A stretch of 33,824 nt of DNA from Gammaproteobacteria bacterium HGW-Gammaproteobacteria-3 (GTDB lineage: Bacteria > Pseudomonadota > Gammaproteobacteria > Methylococcales > Methylomonadaceae). The notes below the pieces were generated by a model that worked only from the letters and a program-made list of their open reading frames with translations, ran no database searches and was not told the origin of the DNA. The DNA is taken from NCBI GenBank assembly GCA_002843155.1, contig PGZD01000027.1, forward strand, positions 1 through 33,824. Reading direction: 5' to 3'. Of this stretch, positions 5,711-15,776 are shown one piece after another. How positions within the stretch are numbered: position 1 is the first letter of the stretch; each line of letters begins with the position of its first letter. The translations under genes were made by a program, and so were the position numbers.

Positions 5711-6730
5711 ATGAAAAAAATTCTGGTCGTATTTACCGGTGGCACCATCGGTTCGGAAAACACCACCGGCGTCATCGACACCTGCTCCGGGCACCCGTTC
5801 AAACTGCTCGACCTGTACCGGATGCAGTACAGGCAGGAACAGGAAATACAGTTCAAAAGCTGTCAGCCGCTACAGCTATTGAGCGAAAACCTGCATCCCT
5901 CGGCCTGGGAACGGCTCATAGCCGCCATCGAGTCCGAGCGCCCGGAGCAGTATTCCGGCGTCATCGTCACGCACGGCACGGATACGCTGGCGTATACGGC
6001 GGCGGCGCTGGCATTTTATTTTCATCAATTGAACCCGCCGATGCTTCTGGTTGCCAGTGATTATCCACTGGATCACCCCAAGGCCAACGGCCTGGACAAT
6101 TTTGCCTGCGCCGTCGAGTTTATCCGCCAGCTTGGAAGCCCCGGCGTTTATGTGCCTTATCGCAATCAGCGGCAACTCATGCAAGTGCACCGGGGCACAC
6201 GGCTGGCTTCATCCCTGCAATTGAGCGGCGATTTTTTCAGTGTGCAATGCCGGCACGCCATGGCATTTGCAGACAACCGCTTCAAACAGTTGGACGCGGT
6301 CAACACCCTTGACGCACCCCCCCTGCAAGCGGCCTTGAAACCGGTTTTTTCCCGCCGGATTTTAATGATTCGGCCCTGCCCCGGCCTCGATTACAGCCGC
6401 TTTGATTTAACCGGCGTGGCCGCTGTCTGCCATGATCTCTATCATGCCGGTACTGCTTGCGCCACGCGGCAATGGGGCGATGAGCACTCGCTGCCGGCGT
6501 TTTTAACACGCTGCCGGGAACAAAATATCAAAGTTTATCTGGCACCGGCGATAAAAACGGCCTCGGTTTATCAGAGTACGCAGGAATTATTGGCCGCCGG
6601 TGCGCACATGATCTGGAACATGTCGCTGGAAGCGGCTTATGTGAAGCTGCTATTGGCTTACGGTAATTTTACCGACGACGAACAACTCACGATTTTTCTG
6701 GAAAGCACTATTGCCGGCGAACATGTTTAA
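5711..6730 (+). CDS. ansA: Type I L-asparaginase
   Basis: The 339-residue protein hydrolyses L-asparagine to aspartate and ammonia. It carries both asparaginase signatures: FTGGTIGS (residues 8-15, nucleophile Thr12) and [10 protein letters not shown] (86-95, second Thr-Asp pair); the catalytic Lys is in the [12 protein letters not shown] segment. There is no signal peptide, so it is the cytoplasmic low-affinity form rather than the periplasmic type II enzyme. The C-terminal domain has the ISxGG-like receptor fold region, though poorly conserved. Its stop overlaps the thyA stop from the other strand. No good ribosome site is seen before ATG 5711. A specialised asparaginase-like amidase is the main alternative. 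Confidence 0.9.
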   Translation: MKKILVVFTGGTIGSENTTGVIDTCSGHPFKLLDLYRMQYRQEQEIQFKSCQPLQLLSENLHPSAWERLIAAIESERPEQYSGVIVTHGTDTLAYTAAALAFYFHQLNPPMLLVASDYPLDHPKANGLDNFACAVEFIRQLGSPGVYVPYRNQRQLMQVHRGTRLASSLQLSGDFFSVQCRHAMAFADNRFKQLDAVNTLDAPPLQAALKPVFSRRILMIRPCPGLDYSRFDLTGVAAVCHDLYHAGTACATRQWGDEHSLPAFLTRCREQNIKVYLAPAIKTASVYQSTQELLAAGAHMIWNMSLEAAYVKLLLAYGNFTDDEQLTIFLESTIAGEHV

Positions 6731-7560
6731 ACCGAAATCGCCGCCTTGATAGCGGCGTGCGGGTTATAGCCGGTAATGTCGAAATCCTCGAAGCGATAAG
6801 CAAAAATCGAATCCGGCCTGCGTTTTAAAGTCAAAACCGGAAGCTCGCGCGGCGTGCGGCTTAATTGTAAGCGGGCCTGCTCCAGGTGATTCCGATACAG
6901 GTGCACATCGCCGCCGCTCCAGATAAAATCACCGACCGCCAAATCGCATTGCTGCGCCACCATGTGCGTCAATAACGCATAGCTGGCGATATTGAACGGC
7001 AGCCCTAAAAACGTATCACAACTGCGCTGATAAAGCTGACAGGACAACCGGCCTTCGGCGACATAAAATTGAAACAAGGCATGACAGGGCGCCAACGCCA
7101 TTTTACCCTGGGCGACATTGTCCTGCGGGCTGACGCCCTCATCCGGCAAATCCGCGACATTCCAGGCCGAAACAATGATGCGGCGGCTGTCGGGCTGCGT
7201 TTTCAATTGCCTGATAACGGCTTCGATCTGATCGATACTTTGCCCGTTGGGGCGTGGCCAGCTTCGCCATTGATAACCGTAAACAGGTCCCAGGTTGCCC
7301 TGTTCATCAGCCCATTCGTCCCAAATCGTGACGTTTTGGGCATGCAGGTAATCCAGACGGGTGTCGCCTTGTAAAAACCACAGCAATTCATGAATGATCG
7401 ATTTGACATGCACTTGCTTGGTCGTCACCAGCGGCAAGCCTTGCGCCAACGGAAAGCGCATTTGATGGCCGAAGATCGATAATGTGCCGCTGCCGGTGCG
7501 GTCGCCTTTCACCACGCCTTGCGTCAGGATTTTATCCAATAACTCCAGATACTGCTTCAT
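6727..7560 (-). CDS. thyA: Thymidylate synthase
   Basis: The 277-residue enzyme converts dUMP to dTMP using methylene-tetrahydrofolate and yields dihydrofolate for FolA. Visible motifs are [13 protein letters not shown], the LLWFLQGDT segment, RRIIVSAWN, the active-site [11 protein letters not shown] (Cys159), [20 protein letters not shown] and [10 protein letters not shown]. Compared with the 264-residue E. coli form it has a 13-residue insert just before the active-site segment (about 140-153), a known family variant. ATG 7560 overlaps the lgt stop in an ATGA, so translation is coupled to lgt. An in-frame upstream start only extends into lgt. Confidence 0.96.
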   Translation of the reverse strand: MKQYLELLDKILTQGVVKGDRTGSGTLSIFGHQMRFPLAQGLPLVTTKQVHVKSIIHELLWFLQGDTRLDYLHAQNVTIWDEWADEQGNLGPVYGYQWRSWPRPNGQSIDQIEAVIRQLKTQPDSRRIIVSAWNVADLPDEGVSPQDNVAQGKMALAPCHALFQFYVAEGRLSCQLYQRSCDTFLGLPFNIASYALLTHMVAQQCDLAVGDFIWSGGDVHLYRNHLEQARLQLSRTPRELPVLTLKRRPDSIFAYRFEDFDITGYNPHAAIKAAISV

Positions 7561-8339
7561 GCTTTTTTTCTGTATGCCCAACACAAAAGCAGCGCGCCCA
7601 CGGCAATCATCGGCGTTGACAGTATTTGCCCCATAGTCAGCCAAGTCAATGCCAGATAGCCCAAATGCGCGTCCGGCATACGGAAAAACTCGACAAAAAA
7701 GCGGAAACAGCCGTACAACATCACCGCTAGTCCTGTGACCGCCATCGTCGGTCGCGGCCTCGCACTATAAAGCCAGAGTATGATGAACAACACCAAGCCT
7801 TCCAGCAAGGCTTCATAAAGCTGTGAAGGATGTCTTGGCAGCGGCCCCGCATTCGGAAATACCATGGCCCACGGCACATCGGTGGTACGCCCCCATAACT
7901 CGGCATTGATGAAATTGCCGATACGCCCGGCGCCCAGGCCAATCGGCGCCAGGGGCGCGATAATATCGGTCAGTTGCAGCATGGTACAGTGCTGTTTTTT
8001 GGCAAACAGCCACATCGCAATAAATACGCCGAGCATTCCGCCATGAAACGACATGCCGCCTTGCCAGATTTTATAAAGGATGCTCGGGTCGCTTAAAAAT
8101 TGGCTGAAATTATAAAACATAATATAACCCAGCCTGCCGCCTGCAATCACACCGATAGCGCCATAGGTCACCAGATCCTCGATAGCTTCGGGCTTTATCG
8201 GAGAGCCGGGCTGTAAAGCCCTGCGCTTGCCTAAAATCCAGACGGCGGCAAAACCCACCAAATACATCAGTCCGTACCAATGGACTTTAAGAGGGCCCAG
8301 ACTCAAAGCGACCGGATCGATATTCGGGTAAGTCAACAT
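7557..8339 (-). CDS. lgt: Prolipoprotein diacylglyceryl transferase
   Basis: The 260-residue inner-membrane enzyme moves diacylglycerol from phosphatidylglycerol to the lipobox Cys of prolipoproteins, the first step of lipoprotein maturation. It has about seven membrane spans, the N-terminal [14 protein letters not shown] region, the HGGM loop, and the Lgt signature [17 protein letters not shown] with the essential Arg. The [13 protein letters not shown] segment follows. PilP in this window is one likely substrate. The start at 8339 ([12 protein letters not shown]) matches the family; an in-frame start 18 codons upstream would cross the leader. thyA follows with a 4-base overlap. Confidence 0.96.
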   Translation of the reverse strand: MLTYPNIDPVALSLGPLKVHWYGLMYLVGFAAVWILGKRRALQPGSPIKPEAIEDLVTYGAIGVIAGGRLGYIMFYNFSQFLSDPSILYKIWQGGMSFHGGMLGVFIAMWLFAKKQHCTMLQLTDIIAPLAPIGLGAGRIGNFINAELWGRTTDVPWAMVFPNAGPLPRHPSQLYEALLEGLVLFIILWLYSARPRPTMAVTGLAVMLYGCFRFFVEFFRMPDAHLGYLALTWLTMGQILSTPMIAVGALLLCWAYRKKA

Positions 8340-8353
8340 AGGATTATTCGGAG

Positions 8354-8395
8354 TTATTAAAAACGGTGCATTATACCCCGTGCATTTAAGCACCG
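8354..8395 (-). promoter_or_regulatory. Hairpin and -10 box between msrQ and lgt
   Basis: On the minus strand CGGTGC (8395-8390) pairs with GCACCG (8369-8364) and is followed by TTTTTAATAA, which may end the msrQ transcript. Within its loop lies a perfect TATAAT (8375-8370), about 30 bases before the lgt ATG, which could start lgt transcription; a -35 box is not clear. Both readings are weak alone. Confidence 0.4.
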
Positions 8396-8412
8396 GAGTT
8401 TTTGAGGGAAAT

Positions 8413-9024
8413 TTATTTCCTGTTTCTGACGACGCCTCTTACCAGCAGCAGCGCAATCAAAATAATGCCGTAAAATAACGGCTCACGGAAATCCGCCTTT
8501 TCAGACAGCAGAAAATGCAAAAGACTTAAAAAAGCGATGACATACACTGAAGTATGCAGTTTTTTCCAGGCAGCGCCCAGTTTCCGCATCATGCTGTTGC
8601 TTGACGTCAACGCCAAGGGAATCAACAGCACATAAGCCAGTAATCCGATAGGGATACGCACCGTTCCAATATCTTCCAGAATATAATCCCAGGTCAGCGA
8701 TTTTTCCAAAACTACATAAATAGCCAGATGCAGCGAAGCGTAGAAAAAAGTAAAAAGACCCAGCATCCGGCGGTATTTAATGACACCCGGCTGTTTGAAC
8801 AGCATCCGGTAAGGCGTCAGCGCCAATGTGATCAGCAACAGGCGTAGCGCCCACAAGCCGCTCATCCGGCTCAGGCTCTCGACCGGGTTGGCGCCCAAGT
8901 CGTGGTGGACGGTTTTCCAGACCATCACCGCGAAAGGAGTTAAAGCAATAAGGAACAGCGGTAATTTGAGCGAGCACAGGGCCTGCCCTTGTTTCGTCCG
9001 ATAACCCGAAACCCTACCGCGCAT
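8413..9024 (-). CDS. msrQ: MsrQ/YedZ-like heme-binding membrane protein
   Basis: The 203-residue integral membrane protein has about six helices and the ferric reductase-like fold of MsrQ. Recognisable elements are [17 protein letters not shown], then LALTPYRML, then [20 protein letters not shown], with histidines in helices for b heme, and [20 protein letters not shown]. MsrQ passes electrons from the quinone pool or flavin to the periplasmic molybdoenzyme MsrP, which repairs oxidised methionines. No msrP lies beside it, although msrPQ is the usual operon. The start (ATG 9024) overlaps the hemE stop by 11 bases; an in-frame upstream frame is hemE DNA. A related ferric reductase-like role cannot be ruled out. 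Confidence 0.88.
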   Translation of the reverse strand: MRGRVSGYRTKQGQALCSLKLPLFLIALTPFAVMVWKTVHHDLGANPVESLSRMSGLWALRLLLITLALTPYRMLFKQPGVIKYRRMLGLFTFFYASLHLAIYVVLEKSLTWDYILEDIGTVRIPIGLLAYVLLIPLALTSSNSMMRKLGAAWKKLHTSVYVIAFLSLLHFLLSEKADFREPLFYGIILIALLLVRGVVRNRK

Positions 9025-10072
9025 GACGGTAATCATGCACGGCATCGACCATGACTTTGACATGTTCGGGATCAACGTCAGGCAGAATTCCGTGACCCAG
9101 GTTGAACACATGGCCGGAACCTGTACCGTATTTATCGAGAATGGCCGTTACTTTCTCCTGAATGACATGCGGCGGCGCATATAAAGCAATCGGGTCCATA
9201 TTGCCTTGCAGAGCTACTTTTGCACCGACGCGGGCGCGGGCCAGCCCCACATCGGTCTGCCAATCCAGACCCAAGGCCTCGTAACCGGTATCCGCCATGG
9301 CCTCCAGCCACTGCCCGCCGCCTTTGGTAAACAAAATGGACGGAATCTTTTGCCCGTTCATTGCGCTAATCAATTGGTCTTTGACTTGCCGTGCGTAAGA
9401 TAATGAAAATTCAAGATAATCCTCACTGTTCAGCATACCACCCCAGGTATCAAACACCATGACCGCTTGTGCACCGGCCCTGATCTGGGCATTCAGATAC
9501 AATGCGACCGATTGCGCGAGTTTGGCCAGCAGCCCATGCATGAGTTTGGGTTGTTCATACATCAATCCCTTGACCTGCCGAAAACTTTTACTGCTGCCGC
9601 CTTCAACCATATAAGTCGCCAAGGTCCAGGGACTGCCCGAAAAACCGATCAGCGGCACTTGTCCGGCCAATGTCGTTCTGATCAGGCGCACGGCATCGAT
9701 AACATAGCGCAATTCCATTTCGGGGTCGGGAATCGGCAACTTGTCGATATCCGCAGCCGAACGCACCGGATGGAGAAATTTTGGCCCTTCGCTTTCAGTA
9801 AAGTGCAGACCCAATCCCATGGCGTCGGGAATGGTTAAAATATCCGAAAACAGGATGGCGGCGTCAAAGTCGAAGCGCCGCAAAGGCTGCAAGGTCACTT
9901 CGGCGGCCAATTCGGGATGGGTGCATAAATTCATGAAACTGCCGGCTTGCTCCCGGATTTTCCGGTATTCAGGTAAATAACGCCCGGCCTGGCGCATCAT
10001 CCATACCGGTGTACGGGCGACCGGTTGCTTCAATAAGGCTTTAATGAAAGTATCGTTTTTTAGTGAGGTCAT
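9014..10072 (-). CDS. hemE: Uroporphyrinogen decarboxylase
   Basis: The 352-residue cytoplasmic enzyme removes four acetate carboxyls from uroporphyrinogen III to make coproporphyrinogen III in heme synthesis. It shows [19 protein letters not shown] (residues about 22-40, substrate-binding Arg residues), [16 protein letters not shown] with the catalytic Asp, [22 protein letters not shown] and [16 protein letters not shown] near the end. The start at 10072 ([16 protein letters not shown]) fits the family length; the frame runs 30 codons further up without similarity. The msrQ-like heme protein gene overlaps its end, a plausible pairing of heme synthesis and heme use. Confidence 0.97.
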   Translation of the reverse strand: MTSLKNDTFIKALLKQPVARTPVWMMRQAGRYLPEYRKIREQAGSFMNLCTHPELAAEVTLQPLRRFDFDAAILFSDILTIPDAMGLGLHFTESEGPKFLHPVRSAADIDKLPIPDPEMELRYVIDAVRLIRTTLAGQVPLIGFSGSPWTLATYMVEGGSSKSFRQVKGLMYEQPKLMHGLLAKLAQSVALYLNAQIRAGAQAVMVFDTWGGMLNSEDYLEFSLSYARQVKDQLISAMNGQKIPSILFTKGGGQWLEAMADTGYEALGLDWQTDVGLARARVGAKVALQGNMDPIALYAPPHVIQEKVTAILDKYGTGSGHVFNLGHGILPDVDPEHVKVMVDAVHDYRHAR

Positions 10073-10181
10073 TGACTGTTTTTTAAAAATTCGAGTTAGG
10101 ACTGGCCTGATCCATGCTGCCATTCCCGGTTTGAGTATTTTCGCGGCATTCTCGTCAGACACGCGCCGCGCCCTGTTTCGT

Positions 10182-10195
10182 TTTCAAATTTGAAA
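10182..10195. promoter_or_regulatory. Perfect 14-bp palindrome upstream of hemE
   Basis: TTTCAAATTTGAAA is a perfect palindrome 110 bases before the hemE start and just after the damX stop (10205-10207). It may be a regulator site or a chance AT-rich palindrome; no known consensus (for example FNR) is matched. Confidence 0.25.
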
Positions 10196-10204
10196 TGGCT
10201 GCGA

Positions 10205-11758
10205 TCAGCGGCTATTTTTAATATCATTCTGCACGGTTTTAAAACGCCTGACCCATGATTTTTGAAAAGCTTTCGGCAAACTCTGCATGGCGTTTCCGGC
10301 AGCTTGGGCGCTGACGAAAGAACCATACAACAAGCTGTGTTTTTCCTTGCCCTTACTGATGGTTTTAATCGCTTTAAACTGCTGTTGCAGCGCGGGGTAT
10401 TTGTTCATCAGTTGGATCAGGCTTTTGCCGCTGGATAAAACGATCAATTGCAGGGTGTAATTTTGCGGCGGCTGGGCGAGCACCCAAGGCCTGTCATCCG
10501 TCGCCGTATTCGCCTGGCGGGGTGTTTGTTCAACCGGGCTTTCCGATTGGGGTTCAGGCTGGGGTTTTAGCGCTGGCCTCATTACTTCAGGGCTTGTCGC
10601 GGGTTCAACTTTTACGGTTTTCGTCGGCACTGGTGCCGCTGCGTCAGGGGCTTGTTTTGCTTCAGGCAGACCCGGCTTCTCCGGCGCCGGTTCAAGCGTA
10701 GCGGGTGATCCGACGCCGACCTCAGGCACCTTAACCGGCTTATCGGCAATGTCTGCCTCAGGATTTTCGGCTGCGCCGGGTATTTTTGCAAGCGGTGCAA
10801 TGGTTGTGACGGCCTGCTTCTCTTTTTCAGGATCGGTCGGCGATACGGGCAGAATCGGTGTTTTGTCAATTTGCTGATGCTTGGGCGGCGCCAATGCCAC
10901 CCAATTGACTGCGGACCGGTTTGATGCGAGTGGTTTTTCCGTTATCGGGCCGATTTCTTGCAAACTCCAATAAAAAAAAGCTGCCAGAGCACTGAGTATC
11001 AGTAAAGCCCACGGCAGCCATTTGATGGTTTTGACCGTTCCGTATTCGGATAATTGCGGCAGCATGGCCATGATACGCCCTGGAATACCGTGAGTTTCCT
11101 GATATACCCGTGCAATCAGAGTCTCATCGATAGCGGCAAACGCTATTGCCGCACCCGGTTTGCCGGAAAGATTGCGCAGAAACTCGCCGCATTGCTTTTC
11201 CGATAACGGCGGCAAATCAATAAAATGACACTCTTCGAGTGTTTGATCCGAACTGTTTTTGACATAAACCTCATCCTGGGTCAACGCAAAAACGACTCTA
11301 AGCGCCGGATGGGCTTTGGCATACCGGTTAATGGCATCGATCAGCCCCGGCACCAACAATCCGGCATCATCGATTATGACTATCCATTTCTGTCTGGCTT
11401 GATCCAGTTGCACCAGGTAATGACTTAAATCCAGCAAAGTCGAACCGGTCTGCTCCTCTTTTATCAACCGGTTCAATTGCGCTTCCAAGCTTTCAAAGCT
11501 CAACTGCGGGCTGCCCACGATATAATAATAGCAAGACCCACCGGATAACAGTCGCTCGCCCAGATGCTGGAGCAGCGTGGTTTTTCCAATACCTAAAGGC
11601 CCGGACACAATCAGCGACTGTTTTAAATTAGTCAGCAAATGGCTCAATAAATCGAGCTTTTGCGCACGCTCCGGGCTAATCAAGGAATCATTGGACAATT
11701 TTGTCTGCCCATCCGATGGGGCTTTATGCCGCACACTAAAAATATTATCAGCCACCAT
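10205..11758 (-). CDS. damX: DamX-like AAA ATPase with SPOR domain
   Basis: The 517-residue protein has an N-terminal AAA ATPase of the ExeA/DamX type: Walker [10 protein letters not shown] (residues 53-61) and Walker B IVIIDDAG (about 124-131). A single membrane span follows (about 247-267, [18 protein letters not shown]). A roughly 170-residue Pro/Ala/Glu-rich periplasmic linker leads to a C-terminal SPOR domain (about 430-510), which binds denuded septal glycan. DamX is a cell division protein and stands next to aroB in gammaproteobacteria. The E. coli version has lost ATPase motifs that remain here. The start overlaps the end of aroB by 11 bases, consistent with the aroK-aroB-damX operon. 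Confidence 0.92.
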   Translation of the reverse strand: MVADNIFSVRHKAPSDGQTKLSNDSLISPERAQKLDLLSHLLTNLKQSLIVSGPLGIGKTTLLQHLGERLLSGGSCYYYIVGSPQLSFESLEAQLNRLIKEEQTGSTLLDLSHYLVQLDQARQKWIVIIDDAGLLVPGLIDAINRYAKAHPALRVVFALTQDEVYVKNSSDQTLEECHFIDLPPLSEKQCGEFLRNLSGKPGAAIAFAAIDETLIARVYQETHGIPGRIMAMLPQLSEYGTVKTIKWLPWALLILSALAAFFYWSLQEIGPITEKPLASNRSAVNWVALAPPKHQQIDKTPILPVSPTDPEKEKQAVTTIAPLAKIPGAAENPEADIADKPVKVPEVGVGSPATLEPAPEKPGLPEAKQAPDAAAPVPTKTVKVEPATSPEVMRPALKPQPEPQSESPVEQTPRQANTATDDRPWVLAQPPQNYTLQLIVLSSGKSLIQLMNKYPALQQQFKAIKTISKGKEKHSLLYGSFVSAQAAGNAMQSLPKAFQKSWVRRFKTVQNDIKNSR

Positions 11759-12827
11759 AGTCGCTCAACGTCATTTCCAACAGTTTTTTTTCAACACTGA
11801 CCGGCAACGTCGCGGCACCGATGCTTTTTAATAAAATAAGACGTATAAGGCCATCCACATTTTTTTTATCGACTGCCATCAATTCCATAAAACGTTTGCT
11901 GTCGAGCTGAGATGGCGGCACAATCGGCAAACGCGCCGCTTTAAAAATGCGCTCTATCCGGCTCACGGCGTCAGCGTCGAGCCAACCCTGACGCCTTGAT
12001 AAATCAGCCGCCAGACAAGTGCCAATGGCCACTGCCTCGCCGTGCAAATAGCTGCCATAACCCATACCCGTCTCGATAGCATGACCAAAAGTATGGCCTA
12101 AATTCAAGGTCGCCCTGACACCTGTTTCCATTTCATCGGCTGCTACCACCTGCGCTTTGTTCCAGCACGACCTTTCCACCGCATAGGCCAGCGCCTGACT
12201 GTCCCTTTGCAATAAATCGTTGCAATGGCGCTCCAGCCAGCTAAAAAAGTCCGGGTCCCTGATCAGGCCGTACTTGATGACTTCCGCAAGACCGGCCGAT
12301 AATTGCCTGTCGTCCAGCGTCGCCAGCACAGCCATATCTGCAATCACGCATTGCGGCTGATAAAAGGCGCCAATCATATTCTTGCCCAGAGGATGATTGA
12401 CACCGGTTTTGCCGCCGACAGAAGAATCCACCTGGGCCAGCAAAGTGGTCGGTATTTGTATAAAGCTGATGCCTCGCTGATAGCAGGCTGCGGCAAATCC
12501 GCCCATGTCGCCTATGACGCCGCCGCCCAAAGCGATTAAACCGGCATTGCGGCTGAATTTTTTTTGTAGCAGGTGATCGAATATGCGCGTTACCGAGTCG
12601 AGCGTTTTGTATTGCTCGCCATCGGGCAATACCACGGTTTCGACATGTAAACCCTGAAGCAGATTCAGCACCCGATCCAGATATAACGGCGCGATGGTGG
12701 TATTGGTGACTACCATGACCTGTTGCGACTGGATGTGCCGGCGCAGTAGCGCGCTATCATCCAGCAACCCGGAACCGATATAAATGGGATAAGCGCGCGC
12801 GCCTAAATCAACCTGTAAAGTTTTCAT
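11748..12827 (-). CDS. aroB: 3-dehydroquinate synthase
   Basis: The 359-residue enzyme makes 3-dehydroquinate from DAHP using NAD and a divalent metal, step two of the shikimate pathway. The sequence shows [23 protein letters not shown] for NAD binding, [20 protein letters not shown] with the catalytic Lys, [19 protein letters not shown] and [11 protein letters not shown] with metal ligands. The start is ATG 12827 ([18 protein letters not shown]); the frame continues upstream through aroK DNA only. Seven bases separate it from the aroK stop. Confidence 0.97.
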   Translation of the reverse strand: MKTLQVDLGARAYPIYIGSGLLDDSALLRRHIQSQQVMVVTNTTIAPLYLDRVLNLLQGLHVETVVLPDGEQYKTLDSVTRIFDHLLQKKFSRNAGLIALGGGVIGDMGGFAAACYQRGISFIQIPTTLLAQVDSSVGGKTGVNHPLGKNMIGAFYQPQCVIADMAVLATLDDRQLSAGLAEVIKYGLIRDPDFFSWLERHCNDLLQRDSQALAYAVERSCWNKAQVVAADEMETGVRATLNLGHTFGHAIETGMGYGSYLHGEAVAIGTCLAADLSRRQGWLDADAVSRIERIFKAARLPIVPPSQLDSKRFMELMAVDKKNVDGLIRLILLKSIGAATLPVSVEKKLLEMTLSDYGG

Positions 12828-12834
12828 GTTAAAG

Positions 12835-13359
12835 TCAATCGGCCCTGGCTGCGTATTGGTCAAGAATATTTTTGATGACCGCTTTACCGGACATTCTACC
12901 GGTATCGACGATGTAATCCGCGCAAACGCGATACCAGGGATCGCGCAATAACAACAATTGTTCCAGGCGCGCTCTGGGATTTTCGGTTTGCAACAAAGGC
13001 CTTTTGGTATCGCGTTTGGTGCGCTCCAACAAGCGGTCAACCGAACATTGCAAATACACGACAAAGCCGTTTTCTTGCAAGCGCTGACGATTATCATCCC
13101 GCAAAATCGCACCGCCTCCGGTTGCCAGAACGATGGCCTGCATTTGGGTGAGTTGGTGAATCATTTTTTGCTCACGGTCTCTGAATCCGGCCTCGCCTTC
13201 AAATTCAAAAATCGTGGCGATATCGACACCCGTGGTCTCCTCGATGGCTTTGTCACTGTCATAAAACGGCAATTTCAACGCCTTCGCCAATTGGCGGCCC
13301 ACTGTCGTCTTCCCGGCTCCCATCAGGCCGATTAAATAAATATTTTCCGATCTCGCCAT
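12835..13359 (-). CDS. aroK: Shikimate kinase
   Basis: The 174-residue enzyme phosphorylates shikimate with ATP. It has Walker [12 protein letters not shown] (residues 11-21), the shikimate-binding DSD (about 34-36) with [21 protein letters not shown], and the lid region [12 protein letters not shown]. It starts the aroK-aroB-damX group downstream of the pilMNOPQ operon, separated from pilQ by a strong terminator-like hairpin, so it probably has its own promoter. Start ATG 13359 gives the normal family length. Confidence 0.97.
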   Translation of the reverse strand: MARSENIYLIGLMGAGKTTVGRQLAKALKLPFYDSDKAIEETTGVDIATIFEFEGEAGFRDREQKMIHQLTQMQAIVLATGGGAILRDDNRQRLQENGFVVYLQCSVDRLLERTKRDTKRPLLQTENPRARLEQLLLLRDPWYRVCADYIVDTGRMSGKAVIKNILDQYAARAD

Positions 13360-13388
13360 GAGATTTTAGCCAAGCCTTTACCTGCAAT

Positions 13389-13415
13389 AAAAAAGGGGCA
13401 TTATGCCCCCTTTTT
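13389..13415 (-). terminator. Terminator after pilQ
   Basis: GGGGCA (13395-13400) pairs with TGCCCC (13404-13409) around a 3-base loop, flanked by A-run and T-run on either side. On the minus strand this is a stem followed by TTTTTT, placed 18-44 bases after the pilQ stop. The symmetry means it could also stop plus-strand transcription. Confidence 0.8.
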
Positions 13416-13432
13416 CGACTAAGTAGAAGCCG

Positions 13433-15760
13433 TCAATAAGCTATCTCATTATTCAGGACAATTTTTGGCGTAATAAAAATGAGTAGTTCTGTTTTATCAT
13501 CTTGCGTTTCCGTTCTTCTGAACAAAAAGCCGATGCCGGGCAAATCGGAAAAAAACGGTACCGTACCGACGGCCCGGTTATAGGTGCCTTCAAAAACCCC
13601 GCCCAACACCACAGTTTCACCATCTTTTACATGCACATTGGTTTCAATTTCCCGCGTTATAAGAGCCGGCTGTCCCAGCACCGCGTTGGAAAAATCAGGT
13701 TCATCTTTGTTAATTACCAGTGCCATCAAAATGGTGCCATCAGGTGTGATTTGCGGCGTGACTTCAAGTTCCAGTAAAGCTTCCTTGAATTCGATATTGG
13801 TGCCCAGATTGGCGCTGGCTGTCTGGAAAGGAATTTCAAAACCCTGCTTGATTCTGGCCTGACAGCGGTCGGCCGTCATGATGCGCGGATTGGAAATGAT
13901 TTCGCCTTTTCCTTCATCCTGAAGCGCCGATAGTTCAAGATTGAGCACATAATCGGCGGCCTTTACCAGTGTCGCGCCAAAAGAGCCGAAAGGTGTAGAT
14001 GAAGTGGCCAGATCCACCAGGGTATCATTGATCGACGTGGTTCCGTCGATGCTGCTTTGGGTGCCTCCCCCCCCTACCCCAAATCGATTTTTGCCACCGA
14101 CGTCCGCTTTCGCCACACCAAAACGGACGCCCAGTTCCTTGGCAAAATTATCGTTGGCAATGACGATTCGGGATTCGATCATCACCTGCTTCACCGGCAC
14201 ATCGAGCTTTTGTATCAATTTTTTGATTTCGGTCAGACGCGCTGCAGTCTCCCTTACAATCAGCGTATTGGTGCGGCCATCGACCACCACCGTGCCTCGT
14301 GACGACATCAGGGAAAATCTGTCCTCATCGTTACCTCCCTGACCACCACCGCCTTGCTGACCAAAGCCACCGCCGCCTTGTTGACCAAAGCCACCGCCGC
14401 CTTGTTGACCAAAACCGCCACCGCCACCTCCACTGCCGCCTTGGCCGCCCCGGCTCCCGCCCTGACCTTGACTGCCACCGGCGGTGGCAATGCCGCAGTT
14501 ACCAAAAAAACCCGCATTGCCGCCATAAAGCAAGCGGCTGAAGTTCTCCGCCCTGGCGTAATTGATTTTTAAATACTCGGTTTGCAGAGGCTCCGCCTGT
14601 TCCACGACTTTTTCCGTTTCGCGCTGTTTCTCTTTATATTCTTTTATTTTTCCTACCGGAGCCACCAGGGTGACATTGCCGGTTTGAAATTTTTCCAGAC
14701 CCTTGGTCATCATGACAAAGTCCAGCGCTTCATCCCAGGGTACATCATCCAGTTTCAAAGTCACCGCTCCCGTGACATCATCCCCGGCCACCACGTTTTG
14801 CCCGGTAAACTCGGCCAACAGGGTAATGACGCTGCGAATATCGATATCCTGAAAATTCAACGACAACCGGTCACCGGTATATTTGTCTTTTTTACTGTCC
14901 AATACGGCTTTTTCGGCCGACGTCAAAGGCCGAAATTCGACCGTTAACAGTCCCTCCGATTGAAATAACGAATATTCGTAAAGATTATTCTGCAAACCTA
15001 CGACAATTTTACTCCGCTGGTGCTCGCTGATTGCGTCGATAAACCGGACCGGTGTGGCAAATTCGGACACATCCAGCCGTTTCGACAGGCGCTCGGGCAA
15101 GCGGGTATTGACAAAGGTCAATTCCACATTACCGCCGATTTCGCGCGTATTGACCAAGGTATTAGGCGCGGCCAGAGCCACCAGTATGCGGCCTTCGCCA
15201 TCCGGGCCGCGTTTGAAATCAATATTTTTAATGCCTTGTTCCGGCAATAATCTGGATACTATTTGTTCGCGCGCATTGCGTTGCGCATTGGTAACTGCGG
15301 CTGTTTCCGATGGCTCGGGAGGTTTGACTTCACCGGCTGCCGTCAGCGTCAGAAAAAATTTGTTGCCTTCAATTCTGGTTTGATAAGGCACAGCGGTAAT
15401 CAGATTGATCACCACTCTGACCCGGTCGTTCGATTCAGCGACATAAATGCTATCTGCGGCATCAAGATTAATCGGATATTTCTTTTTTTGCAGGGCGCTT
15501 TTAACGCCGGAAAAATCCAGGGCTATGCGCGCCGGATTATCGGTATGAAATACTTTGGGCGCAATGACCGGACCGTTCATCTCAAGCTGCAATTGTAACT
15601 TGTCTCCGGCAAGCCGGGTAACATCCAGGGTTTGAATCTGCAAATCGCCTGCCTGAGCCAGAACACTGTAGAACACGATTATAAACAAACTCGTAAAGCG
15701 GGCTATCCCTGTAAATTGTTGGTCACTTTTAAAATTGATACTGTGGTGTCGCTTGTTCAT
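13433..15760 (-). CDS. pilQ: Type IV pilus secretin PilQ
   Basis: The 775-residue outer-membrane secretin forms the pore through which the pilus leaves. It has a signal peptide (about residues 20-37), AMIN-type domains for peptidoglycan binding in the first 280 residues, and an STN/N0 domain (SLNFQDIDIRSVITLLAEFTG). An N1 region and the C-terminal secretin barrel follow (from about 500, with the VPVKQVMIESRI start and the VKDGETVVLGGVFEG signature). An unusual Gly/Gln/Ser-rich tract of about 50 residues (428-478) with three FGQQGGGG repeats sits between N-domain segments. GAGG is positioned before ATG 15760. It is the last gene of the pilMNOPQ operon. Confidence 0.96.
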   Translation of the reverse strand: MNKRHHSINFKSDQQFTGIARFTSLFIIVFYSVLAQAGDLQIQTLDVTRLAGDKLQLQLEMNGPVIAPKVFHTDNPARIALDFSGVKSALQKKKYPINLDAADSIYVAESNDRVRVVINLITAVPYQTRIEGNKFFLTLTAAGEVKPPEPSETAAVTNAQRNAREQIVSRLLPEQGIKNIDFKRGPDGEGRILVALAAPNTLVNTREIGGNVELTFVNTRLPERLSKRLDVSEFATPVRFIDAISEHQRSKIVVGLQNNLYEYSLFQSEGLLTVEFRPLTSAEKAVLDSKKDKYTGDRLSLNFQDIDIRSVITLLAEFTGQNVVAGDDVTGAVTLKLDDVPWDEALDFVMMTKGLEKFQTGNVTLVAPVGKIKEYKEKQRETEKVVEQAEPLQTEYLKINYARAENFSRLLYGGNAGFFGNCGIATAGGSQGQGGSRGGQGGSGGGGGGFGQQGGGGFGQQGGGGFGQQGGGGQGGNDEDRFSLMSSRGTVVVDGRTNTLIVRETAARLTEIKKLIQKLDVPVKQVMIESRIVIANDNFAKELGVRFGVAKADVGGKNRFGVGGGGTQSSIDGTTSINDTLVDLATSSTPFGSFGATLVKAADYVLNLELSALQDEGKGEIISNPRIMTADRCQARIKQGFEIPFQTASANLGTNIEFKEALLELEVTPQITPDGTILMALVINKDEPDFSNAVLGQPALITREIETNVHVKDGETVVLGGVFEGTYNRAVGTVPFFSDLPGIGFLFRRTETQDDKTELLIFITPKIVLNNEIAY
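14351..14422. repeat. Three tandem 24-bp units inside pilQ
   Basis: The 24-base unit beginning GCCTTGTTGACCAAAGCC occurs three times (14351-14374, 14375-14398, 14399-14422) with few changes. On the minus strand it encodes FGQQGGGG three times. Neighbouring DNA is also Gly-codon rich. Frame-preserving expansion and contraction are possible. Confidence 0.9.
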
Positions 15761-15776
15761 TATTTAATCCTCAAGA

